Of a stretch of DNA of 64,000 bases, positions 1 through 16,864 are shown one piece after another. Every line of letters starts with the position of its first letter. Position 1 is the stretch's first letter. Under the pieces are notes generated by a model. The model made no database searches. It saw only the letters and a list, made by a program, of their open reading frames with translations, and was not told where the DNA came from. Origin of the DNA: Streptomyces sp. MST-110588 (GTDB taxonomy: Bacteria > Actinomycetota > Actinomycetes > Streptomycetales > Streptomycetaceae). The stretch is taken from positions 248,001-312,000 of the forward strand of contig NZ_CP074380.1 of NCBI RefSeq assembly GCF_022695595.1, given 5' to 3'. A program made the translations under genes and the position numbers.

Positions 1-408
1 CTGCCGGGCACGCCATACGCCGCCGCCCCCGGTGACCGCCGTGAAGCAGCCGTCGGCCCGGGTCAGTCCGGTCACCGGACTGTGCGGCGTGACCGGCAGG
101 CCGAAGGCGTCGGCGTAACGGACGAGGTAGTCGGCCACCTCGTCCTTGCCGGGGTGGTGGTCCGGGTCACCGGGGAAGGCCATGCCGGGCAGGCCGCAGT
201 AGCGCGCCGGGGTGAACAGGCGCAGCGAGTCCCACCGGGCCCGCCAGGAGTCGCCCGGCGCGGCGGCGTCCACAATGGCGAACCGGTGCTTTCGCCGGGC
301 CAGGACGTGGCCCATGGCCAGCCCGGCCTGTCCCGCTCCGATGACCAGCACATCGAGTACGGGCGGCAGCGGTTCGGGCAGTAGCGGTTCGGGCGTTCTT
401 CCGGTCAC
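1..408 (-). CDS. Flavin-dependent monooxygenase, N-terminal part (cut by window edge)
   Basis: The visible 136 residues are the amino end of an NAD(P)/FAD-dependent oxidoreductase of the flavin-monooxygenase type. After a short proline-rich leader comes the FAD Rossmann motif VIGAGQAGLAMG, then the GDSWRARWDSLRLFTPARY segment typical of this family. The GTG start at 408 overlaps the TGA of the upstream NRPS (GTGA), so the two are translationally coupled and the enzyme probably acts on the product of the left assembly line, by hydroxylation, N-oxidation or Baeyer-Villiger oxidation. That role is inferred from position. The NADPH motif and C-terminus lie outside the window, so substrate class cannot be judged. 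Confidence 0.85.
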   Translation of the reverse strand, partial: MTGRTPEPLLPEPLPPVLDVLVIGAGQAGLAMGHVLARRKHRFAIVDAAAPGDSWRARWDSLRLFTPARYCGLPGMAFPGDPDHHPGKDEVADYLVRYADAFGLPVTPHSPVTGLTRADGCFTAVTGGGGVWRARQ

Positions 409-3400
409 GGGGCCTCTCCCTTCACCTGGTCTTCTGCCGGCCGGTCCGCTTCCGGCCGGTCCGTCCCGGCCCTCAACCGCTCCGTCTCCGACCTGTCCGC
501 CTGCGACCGCTCGGACTTTGGCCGCCGCTGTTCGCGTACCGCCGCCGCCAGCTCGGCCACCGTCGCCCCGCGCAGCAGCAGAGAGACCGGCAGCCGGCAC
601 CCCAGTTCCCGTTCGACGCGCAGCATCAGCCGCATCGCGAGCAGCGAACGCCCGCCCAGGGCGAAGAAGTCCTCGTGCACCCCGACGCCGCCGACGTCCA
701 CGCCCAGGGCCTGCGCCCACAGCTCGGCGAGGCGGACCTCGGTCTCGTCACGCGGGGCCTGGTACGCCTTCTTCCGTACGGCCGCCGGTGCGCGGACGGC
801 GGCGGCGAGCGCCTTGCGGTCGACCTTCCCGTTGCCGGTGAGCGGCAGTTCGTCCACGACCGTGCAGGTGGCGGGCACCATGTAGGCGGGCAGCCGCGCG
901 GCGAGACGGCCGCGGAGCCGCTCGGGGTCCGCAGTTCCGGTGACGTACGCGGACAGGGTGCGGTCCTCGCGTCCGCCACCGGCGACGACGGCGGCCGTCC
1001 GTACCCCGGGGTCGGCGAGCAGGACGCTCTCGATCTCCTCCAGTTCGATCCGGTAGCCGTTGACCTTGACCTGGCCGTCCTCCCGTCCCAGGAACTCGAT
1101 GTACCCCTCGGGCCGGAAGCGCCCCAGGTCGCCCGTACGGTAGAGCCGCTCGCCGGTGCCGGGACGGGAGACGAACGCGGCGGAGGTCAGCTCCGGCGCG
1201 TTCCAGTACTCGCGTGCCAGTCCGGTACCGGCGATGTGGATCTGGCCGGTCACCCAGTCCGGGCACGGCCGGCCGGCCTCGTCCAGCACGTACATCCGCT
1301 GGTTGGCCAGCGGACGGCCGTACGGGATCGACCGCCACCCCGGGTCCACCTCGCCGATCTCGTGGTGGATCGACCAGATGCTGCCTTCGGTGGCGCCCCC
1401 AGCCCCACCACCGTCGCACCCGGGGTGATGCGCCGCAGCCGTTCGGGAAGCGTGAGGGGGATCCAGTCGCCGGACAGGAGGACGAGCCGCAGGCTGTCCG
1501 GGACGAGGCCACGGCGGCCGGCCGCGTACTCCACGAGCAGTTCCAGCAGCGCCGGTACGGAGTTCCACACGCTCACCTTGGTCCGTGCCATCTCCTCCGA
1601 CCAACTGGCCGGGTCACGGCGGGCGCCCTCGGCCGGCAGCACCAGCGCGGCGCCGGCGGCCAGCGCGCCGAAGACGTCCCACACCGACAGGTCGAAGCTC
1701 AGCGCCGAGATGCCGAAGACGCGGTCCTCGGGGCCCAGGCCGTAGCGACGGTTGATGTCCAGGACGGTGTTGACGGCGGCGCGGTGGTCGACGGCCACGC
1801 CCTTGGGGTGTCCGGTCGAACCCGAGGTGTAGATCACGTAGGCGAGGTCGTCCGGGCCGGCGGCGTCGGCGGGGACACCGACCGCCTCCCGTACGTCCGG
1901 ATCTTCCCCGTCACCGTCGAGGCTGTCGACCGGCAGGACGTACGGCCCGCCCGGCGTCTCCACCGGGTCGGCGAGCCACGACTGGGTCAGTACGTGCCGT
2001 GCGCCGGCCGAGGACAGTACGGCGTCCCGGCGGGCCTGCGGCCAGGAGGCGTCCACGGGTACGTACGCCGCCGCGCACTTCAGCACCCCCAGTACGGCGA
2101 CGACCTGCTCCCAGCCCTTCTCCATCACCACCCCGACCAGATCACCCCGGCCACACCCCGCAGCGGCCAGCCGGCCGGCCACCCCATCGGACAACCGGTC
2201 CACCTCGCCATAGGACAACTCACGGTCCTCACAGATGACCGCCACCGCATCCGGATGCCGGCGCACCCGCTCGGCGAACAGACCGTGCAGCGGCAGTCGG
2301 GACCGCTCCCCCAGGTCCACGGCGGTGTCGTTGTAGGCGGCCCGCGCCGCCGACTGCCCGTCCGGCAGCGGTGGCAGGGCGGCGTCCTCCCAGCCGGCCG
2401 GTTCCGTCAGCGCCGCCAGTACGGCGAGGTATGCCTCGAACATCGCCCCGGGAACCCCGTCGGGGAACAGCTCCTCCACCACGTCCCAGTTCAGCACCAG
2501 GTCCCCGTTGTCCTCGAACACCTGGTGGTCGATCCACACCTGCGGGGTCTGCATGCGGCTGCTGACGATCCGGCGACGCCAGCCGCCTCCGGAGGCTGGC
2601 GCCGCCCCGCCTTCACCACCTTCACCGTCCTTGGTGTCCTCGGCGTCCTCGGCGACGTGCAAGGCACTGGCGAAGGTGACCGGCATGGCCGCCCGGGTCC
2701 GGCTGCCCCGGGCGGCGTTGCGCCCGGCGAGCACCTCGATGCCACTGACGATCCCGTGTTCCAGGTCGGCCCACACCCGGCGCTGGAGGTCCCCGGCCAG
2801 CGCGGCGAAGTCCCGCCCGGCGCTCGCGTCCACCTCGACCAGCAAGGTGGAACTGCAGTTGCCGACCAGGGCGTCGACGTCCGGGTGCAGCGGGCGGCGC
2901 TGGGACTGCAGGACGTTCAGTGTGAAGTGCGGGCTCTTGCTCCACCGGGCGATCACCCGCGCGTAGCACGTCAGCAGGGTGATGGCGGGGGTCACCCCCC
3001 GCGCGCCCGCGAGGTGCTTGACGCGCTCCCAGTCCCGGGCGGCGATACGGTGCTGGCGCCGGACGAAGCGGGGACGGTCCACCTCGGCCGGGCTCTTGGC
3101 CAGCGGCAGTTCGGGCGCCGGGGGCAGTTCGGGGGCGCGGCGGCGCCAGTGGTCGAGTGCCCGGTCGTACTCGTCGGTGCCGCGCAGCGCCGCCATCGCG
3201 CCGCAGTAGTCGCGGAAGGTCAGCGGTGGCGGGGGCAGGAGGAGGTCCGGGTCCCGGTAGCAGCGTTCCAGGTCGGCGAGGAGCAGCGCGGTGCTCGGGG
3301 CGTCGCAGATGAGCAGGCTCACGGTGAGGAAGACGTGGTGGCTGCGCTCCGTACGCAGGATGCGGATCCCGAACAGGGGCCAGGTGTCGGTCGTGGGGCC

Positions 3401-4060
3401 TTCGTCGGCCAGTGTCCGCCGTACCCGCTCCAGTTCGGCGTCGGCCGCCCCGGCCGGCATCCCGCGCAGGTCCTCGACGCGGGTGCGCAGCGGCGGTACG
3501 TCCTTCAGCACCCGCTGGGTGCCGTCCGGCAGTACGGTCGCGCGGAGCATCGGGTGGCGCCGGACCACCCGGTCCCAGGCGCTGTCGAAGCGGGCCGGGT
3601 CCAGGTCGGGCCGGTCGAATTCGAGCAGGATGTGGGCGCGGATGCCGCCGAGTTCGAACAGCGAGGTCTCGCCGGCCCAGTACGCCTGCTGGATGTCGGT
3701 GAGCGGGAACGGCTCATGGGCCGCCGCGGGGTCCGGGACGGCCCGTACCGTGTCGCTCAGGGAGGTCTCGCGGTGCCTCAGTACGCGCAGGAGGTACGGC
3801 TTGAGTGCGGCGACCCGGCCCCGTAAGGGGGCGGTGAAGGCGCCACGGGGCGCGCGGTAGCGCAGCCTCCCCTCGTCCGCCCACAGCTCCACGCCGCGCC
3901 GCTCCAGTGCGGCGAGCAGCGCCGCGGCCTCGTTGTCGTCGGTGGGGACGGCGGCGGTGGGGGTGCCGGTTCCGGCCGGGGCCGTCCCACCGGTGGTCTC
4001 GTCGATCGTCTCGTCGGTCGTCTCGTCGGTGGTCCCGTCGATGGTCGTCCTGGTGGTCAC
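405..4060 (-). CDS. NRPS, docking-Cy-A(Cys)-PCP, with one apparent frameshift
   Basis: Second NRPS of the left line. Domains by position: TubC-type N-terminal docking domain (about 3940-3775), heterocyclization domain (3730-2390, opening with DIQQAYWAGE), adenylation domain (2300-790, YTSGSTGHPKG) and carrier (760-555, LGGRSLLA), then a charged tail. The specificity residues read D-L-W-N-L-S-L-I-W, close to the cysteine code. The Cy signature DxxxxD is S248-LLIC-D253, so its first Asp is lost. The reading frame breaks at a C5 run at 1396-1400 on the plus strand; adding one base restores GLGGATEGS and joins both halves, so a sequence error is likely. The GTG start at 4060 overlaps the preceding stop (GTGA). 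There is no thioesterase or reductase domain, so release depends on another enzyme. Confidence 0.88.
2029..2290. repeat. Near-identical A-domain segment, copy 1
   Basis: This stretch in the second cysteine A domain matches 6429-6690 with about five differences over 262 bases, far more alike than the surrounding parts of the two genes. The two copies lie exactly 4400 bases apart in the same orientation. Confidence 0.85.
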
Positions 4061-7000
4061 AGTTCGCCCTCTTCCCATCCCTCGTCCCCGTCCGCCCCGG
4101 CGCGCTCCGCGTCCGCGGCCCCTTCCACGACCGGGCCGCCGAGCAGCGCGTACAGCACGTGCGCGGAGGCCGGAAGGTCGAACAGCGGGCGCAGCGGCCC
4201 GGGGTCGAGCGCACCGACCGGGCACAGGCCCAGGCCGTGGGCCGGGGCCACGGTCATCAGGAGCTGGCCCATGTGCCCGGCTTCGAGCGTGGCGAAGCGC
4301 AGACCGTCCTCGCCGTAGACGGGCTCGATCGCGCCCGGCTCGGCGACCAGGAACAGCGAGAACGCGCTGTCGTCCGCGATGGCCCGGTTGACCGGCCAGT
4401 GCGCCGCGGCCGGTGGCGCGGCGCCGGCCGACAGGGTGACCAGGCGGTGGGCGTCGGGGTCGTAGTAGTAGGCACCGGCGGGCACGTCCTGGACGCGGCC
4501 GGCGGCGATGTGGACGTACGTCTGCGTCGGGAACACCGCGCCCGCCGAGGGGTACAGCGCCCGTACGTGGTCCTCGTCGGTGACGCGCTGGCGCAGGGCG
4601 CCCAGCAGGGCGGCGAGGTCCGCCGACGCCACCGTACGCTGCTCGAACTCCCGCCGGGTGCGGCGCAGTTCGGGAGCGACGGCACGGACCGGGGCATCGG
4701 GCAGCCGGACGACGGCGGCCGGCTCCGGATGCGGCAGCCGGCGCAGCCCGGGCCGGCCGCGCTTGAAGCGCTCGCGCTCCTCGGGGTCCGCGATCACCGT
4801 GTGCCGTGGCGCGGCAGCGGCGGACCGGTCGCCGGCACCCCGGTCCGCACTGCGGACCCCGCCTGTTTCCTCGCCGCCCGTGTCCTGGCCCTGGAAGTGC
4901 GCCGCGATGGCGCGGGGAGTCGTCAGCCGCAGGAATTCCGCCAGCACCGGGCGCGTGCCGAAGTCCTGCTCCAGTACGTTCGCCAGCCGCACCAGGTCCA
5001 GGGAACTGGCCCCCAGCCGCAGCAGGTCGGCGTCCGCGTCCACGGCGGGCAGCCGCAGCACCTGGCACACCGCGGCCAGGACCCGGCCCAGCGTGCCTGC
5101 GCCGGACGGGCGGGAGCCGGACGTGGACACGGCGGGCGGTGGTGCGCCGGGCCGTGCGCCAGGGACCGCGGTAAACGCCCGTACCCGGGAGGCGAGTTCA
5201 GCGCGGTCGACCTTCCCGTTGGCGGTGACGGGCAGCGCGTCCAGCACCGCCAGACTCGCCGGGACCATGTACGCGGGGAGACGTTCGGCGAGGTGTTCCC
5301 TGAGCCGTCCGGCCTCCGCCGTGCCGGTGACGCAGCCGATGAGCCGGCGTCCGGAACCCTCCCGCGACACCACGACGGCCGCGGACGTGACCTGCGGGTG
5401 TTCGAGCGCGACGGCCTCGATCTCCCCGAGTTCGATCCGATGGCCGTTGATCTTGACCTGGTTGTCCTGGCGCCCCAGGAACTCGATGTACCCGTCCGGG
5501 TGGAAGCGCCCCAGGTCACCGGTCCGGTACAGGCGCTCGCCGGTACGGGGGTGGGTGAAGAACGCGGCGGCCGTCTGCTCCGGCGCCTCCCAGTAGCCGC
5601 GCGCCAGCCCGGCCCCGCCGATGCAGATGTCTCCGGTCACCCAGTCCGGGCAGTCCCGCAGCCCGTCGTTGAGTACGTACATCCGCTGGTTGGCCAGCGG
5701 GCGTCCGTACGGGATGGAGCGCCACGCCGGGTCGACGCGGTCGATCTCGTGGTGGATCGACCAGATGCTCGCCTCGGTCGCGCCGCCGAGTCCGATGACG
5801 CGTACGCCGGGCCGCAGCGCGCGGATCCGGTCGGGCAGGGTGACCGGGATCCAGTCGCCGGAGAGCAGCACCAGGCGCAGGCCCTCGGGGACCAGTGCGG
5901 GCCGCCCCGCCGCGTACTCCGTGAACAGCTCCATCAGAGCCGGGGCGGAGTTCCACACGCTCACCCCGGTCCGTACCATCTCCTGCGACCAGGCGGCCGG
6001 GTCGCGGCGGGCGCCCTCGCCCGGCAGCACCAGCGCGGCACCGGCGGCCAGCGCGCCGAAGACGTCCCACACCGACAGGTCGAAGCTCAGCGCCGAGACG
6101 CCGAAGATCCGGTCCTCGGGGCCCAGGCCGTAACGGCGGTTGATGTCCAGGACGGTGTTGACGGCGGCGCGGTGGTCGATCGCCACGCCCTTCGGCCGCC
6201 CGGACGACCCGGACGTGAAGATGACGTACGCCAGGTCCTCTCCGGTACATCGCCCGTCCGTACATCGGTTGTCCGTACATCGCTCGTCCGCCTCCGCATC
6301 CGCCGCGGCCACCGTGAAGACCCGCACCTCCGTACCGGCATCTGCCTGCCGGTCTTCGAAGGAGCCGTCTTCGAGCCAGGGCTGCGTCAGTACGTAGCGC
6401 ACCCGGGCTCCGGTGAGCACGTCCTTTCGGCGGGCCTGCGGCCAGGAGGCGTCCACCGGCACGTACGCCGCCGCGCACTTCAGCACCCCCAGTACGGCGA
6501 CAACTTGCTCCCAGCCCTTCTCCATCACCACCCCGACCAGATCACCCCGGCCACACCCCGCAGCGGCCAGCCGGCCGGCCACCCCATCGGACAACCGGTC
6601 CACCTCGCCATAGGACAACTCAGGGTCCTCACAGATGACCGCCACCGCATCCGGATGCCGGCGCACCCGCTCGGCGAACAGACCGTGCAGTGTCTGCGGT
6701 GTTCCCTGCGGCAGGGGCGCGCCGGTGCGGTTGTAGTCCTCGCGCGCCGCCCGCTGCCCGGGCGGCAGCAGCGCGGTGGCGTCGGTGCGCCAGCCCTCCT
6801 GCCCCGCCAGGGACTCCAGCAGCCGTACGTACGCATCGAACATCGCCTCGGGTACGCCGGGCAGGAACAGCCCGTCCACCACGTCCCAGTGGAGCACCAG
6901 GTCCCCGTGGTCCTCGAACACCTGGTGGTCGATCCACACCTGGGGCGTCTGCGAGATGCCGTGGACCTGCTCGCCGAGCCAGGCGAACGGCTCCATGCCG

Positions 7001-8441
7001 TGGCCGCGGTGGTTGACCAGGCTGGTCAGCACCACGGGCGCGGTCGCCGTACGGCCCTGCTGCCGGGAGATCTCCCGCAGCACCTCGACGCCGTTGACCG
7101 CCGCGTACTCCAGTTGTCCGTGCAACTGGTCCTGGAGGCGCCGGGCGCGCTCGGCGAAGTCGCCCTCCGCGCCGTGGTCGACGTCCAGCAGGAGGAAGGA
7201 GGTGAAGTCCCCCACGACGTCCCCGACCTGCGGGTGCAGCGGCAGCCGGTTGAACAGGGTGAGGCTGAGCAGGAAGCGGGAGGTCTTGCTCCACTCCCCG
7301 ATGACCAGGCTGTACGCGCCGAGCAGGACCGCCGAGTGGGTCAGGCCGTGCGCCGTGGCCAGGTCCTTCACCCGCTGCCAGGTGCCCGCGTCGATCCGCC
7401 CGGCGTGGCGGGCGAAGCGGGTGCTCTCCAGCGCCTCGGGGGCGCACCGCAGCGGCAGTTCGGGCGCGGCGGGCAGTTGGGCCGCCCGCCGTCGCCAGTA
7501 CGCGTACGCCGTACGGTACTCCTCGCCGTCCCGCAGAGCGCGCTCGGCCAGGACGTAATCGCGGAAGGTCAGCTCCAGGGGCGGCAGCTCCAGGTGCGGG
7601 TCGCGGTAGAAGCGCTCGCACTCGCCGATCGCGACCTGCCAGCTCCAGCCGTCCACGGGCAGTACATCACCGCTGAGGTGCACCCGGCGGCGGCCGGAGG
7701 GCAGCAGACTGATCCGGATGTCGAACAGCGGCCAGGTGTCGGCGGGCAGCACCTGGTGCGACAGCTCGTCGCGTACGGCGGCGAGCCGGGCCTCGGCCCG
7801 CGCCGCGTCCAGCCCCGTGAGGTCCTGGACCGCGACGCGGTAGTCGGGCAGGCCGGTGTCGGGGAGCACCCGCTGCCGCCCGTCGGGCAGGACGACCGCC
7901 CGGAGCATCGGGTGCCGGCGGATCACCTTCCGCCACGCCGCTTCGAAGCGCCCGGGGTCGAGGTCGTCGCTCTCGAACTCCATGTAGAGGTGGGTCGAGA
8001 CGCCGCCCATGGCGTAGGCGCCGGTACGGCCCAGCCAGTACGCCTGCTGGATCTCGGTCAGCTCGAACGGCTCGTGGGCGGCCGAGGGGTCGGGCGTGAT
8101 CCACGGCACGGGCGGCGCCGACGGCTCGGTCGGCATGGGCGGCTCGGTCGGCTCGGTCGGCATGGGCGGCTCGGTCGGCATGGGCGGGTGCCGGTCGCCG
8201 AGTACGGCGATCAGCTCGTCGCGGTGGGCGCTCAGCTCCGCCCGGAGGCCGTCGGTGAGGGTGCCTTCGGGTGCGGAGCAGCGCAGCCGGCCGTCCTCGA
8301 CGCTGAACTCGATGCCCAGGCGGGTGGCCCGGGCGAGCAGGTCCTCCGCTTCCCGGGACGGGGGCCGGGCCGGGTCCGGGGCCGGATCCGGGGCCGGGCT
8401 CAGGGTGGGGGTCGGGGCCGTTGGTCCGGTCGATTGCGACA

Positions 8442-8445
<4 letters not shown>
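4057..8445 (-). CDS. NRPS, docking-Cy-A(Cys)-PCP-Ox (thiazole-forming)
   Basis: A 1462-residue NRPS expected to condense, cyclize and oxidize cysteine into a thiazole on the PKS chain. In order: TubC-like docking domain (residues about 30-85), a Pro/Glu repeat linker (MPTEP units), heterocyclization domain with intact D260-VLPV-D265, adenylation domain with TSGSSGRPKG and code D-L-W-N-L-S-L-I-W (cysteine-type), carrier LGASSLDL with S1148, and a C-terminal SagB/McbC-like FMN oxidase (about residues 1215-1445; LYPSAGAVFPTQTY, GAYYYDP, EAGHMGQ). Cy-A-PCP-Ox order matches thiazole modules such as those of bleomycin and myxothiazol. It starts GTG-ATG; the GTG overlaps the PKS stop, and ATG at 8442 is the alternative. 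Confidence 0.93.
6429..6690. repeat. Near-identical A-domain segment, copy 2
   Basis: Partner of 2029-2290. It codes for the N-terminal core of the A domain in the Cy-A-PCP-Ox protein. Confidence 0.85.
8107..8187. repeat. Linker repeat in the Cy-A-PCP-Ox protein
   Basis: Imperfect direct repeats of GGCATGGGCGGCTCGGTCGG code for MPTEP units between the docking and Cy domains. The linker length may vary between strains. Confidence 0.75.
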
Positions 8446-15482
<7,037 letters not shown>

Positions 15483-15530
15483 GTGAATTCCCCTTCTCCG
15501 TACATTGTTTCCGGTGCTGAGCGCGGATTT

Positions 15531-16289
15531 TCAGCGCACTCGCGACCGGAGACTCCGGTGGATGCCGCTTTCCACGATTCCGGTGAGAAGCTGCCGGGCG
15601 GAGGAGAGAAAGAAGTGTCCGCCGGGGAGCATGAAGTGACGGAAGGCGCCGGTCGTATGGACCCGCCATTCCTCGGTCTCGGCTTCCGTGGCCGTATGGT
15701 CGGCGAGGCCGCCGAGGGCCGTCACCGGGCAGTCGAGCGGCATCAGCGGTCGGTAGGTGTAGGTGTCACTGATGGTGAAGTCGGCCCGCAGGCCGGGGAG
15801 CAGCAGCCGCATGAGCTCCGGCTCGGCCAGGACGTCCTCCGGCATCCCGCCCAGTTCCCTGACGCCGTCGGCGAACGCCTCGTCGGGGAGGTGGTGGATC
15901 GGTGGAATGCGGTCGGGCAGATGTGGTGCCCGATGGCCGGCCACGAAGAGATGGGCGGGCTCCGGCAGCCCCTGCTCCCGCAGCAGATGCGCCACGTGGT
16001 ACGCGACGATCGCGCCGAGGCTGTGGCCGAAGAGGCCGAACGGCCGGTCGAGGTAGGGGCTCATCGCCCCCGCCGCGCCCGCCACCAGCGCGTCGAGGTC
16101 CCTGCGGGGCGGTTCGTCGATCCGGGTTTCACGGCCCGGCGGTACCAGCGGCAGGACGTCCACCCAGTCGGGCAGCAGCTCACCCCACTCCCGGTACACG
16201 GCGGCTCCGCCGCCCGCGTAAGGGAAACAGAAGAGACGGAATCGGGAATTTTCCTTGGCCCCCACCGAAGGGAGCCATGGGTCAGTCAT
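15531..16289 (-). CDS. Type II thioesterase
   Basis: A 252-residue alpha/beta hydrolase of the stand-alone thioesterase family linked to PKS/NRPS systems. It opens with LFCFPYAGGG, has the nucleophile motif GHSLG with S90, an Asp in the region GGLADHTA, and a late His in LPGGHFFL. Such enzymes clear mis-primed carriers; because neither NRPS in this operon has a TE domain, it could also take part in release, which is inference. It is the first gene of the left operon: the PKS starts 48 bases after its stop. The ATG at 16289 follows a good ribosome site (GGGGGA). Confidence 0.92.
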   Translation of the reverse strand: MTDPWLPSVGAKENSRFRLFCFPYAGGGAAVYREWGELLPDWVDVLPLVPPGRETRIDEPPRRDLDALVAGAAGAMSPYLDRPFGLFGHSLGAIVAYHVAHLLREQGLPEPAHLFVAGHRAPHLPDRIPPIHHLPDEAFADGVRELGGMPEDVLAEPELMRLLLPGLRADFTISDTYTYRPLMPLDCPVTALGGLADHTATEAETEEWRVHTTGAFRHFMLPGGHFFLSSARQLLTGIVESGIHRSLRSRVR

Positions 16290-16864
16290 TACATCCCCCG
16301 TAATTACTGATCACACATTCAGTCCCCCGACGACCTTCCTATCACACACCGATGACACCCCCCACCGGCCAACTGGACTATGTCCAAAAACAGAACCGCA
16401 TCAACAGGGTCGACCGTGCCGCGCTTTACGATCAGCCGCCCGGACCAGGCCGTTCGGAAAATGACCATCGCGCCATTCGTCCGGAATTCACTCAACACTC
16501 GACAAAAGTGACCGGAAATCACCGGTGATCGACCGGCGAACCACGCTCCCTCCTGACGAGTTCTCACCTCACGGCACGCCCCGTCCCTCCTCCCTTCACG
16601 GAGCGACCGGTGGCCTGCGGCGGCGCGGGCCCGGCAGGACCGACACCCGGGCCGCGACCGGCGGCCACGACGGCGGGTCGGCGTCGCCGAAGGAGGGTGG
16701 CCGCGAGGGCCACCGATACAGCCGGTGTCACTCCGATAGGTGAACCCTTGGGTCCACTTCATCCTCTTGGGTCAACCGCGTCGTGCGGCGGAGCGCCGAC
16801 GCGGTCCAATCATGGGCGGCCCGGGATGCTTCGGGATCGGAAGAGAGAAAAGAGAGACCACACG
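16290..16864. other. Intergenic region between left operon and SDR-like gene
   Basis: These 575 bases separate the minus-strand assembly line from the plus-strand SDR-like gene and must hold both promoters. The part next to the thioesterase is less GC-rich than its surroundings. It has a 12-base palindrome at 16518-16529. I could not assign a convincing -35/-10 pair and saw no coding potential. Confidence 0.6.
16518..16529. promoter_or_regulatory. Palindrome, possible operator
   Basis: ATCACCGGTGAT is a perfect 12-base inverted repeat located 229 bases upstream of the thioesterase start in the shared intergenic region. It may be a regulator-binding site, but no cluster-linked regulator gene is in view to pair with it. 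Confidence 0.25.

Noticed and set aside
1214..3826. Long plus-strand open frames opposite the left NRPS/PKS genes (also 3907-9003)
   Set aside because: They are antisense shadows: composition is Arg/Gly/Pro/His-rich and the minus strand carries complete conserved domains.
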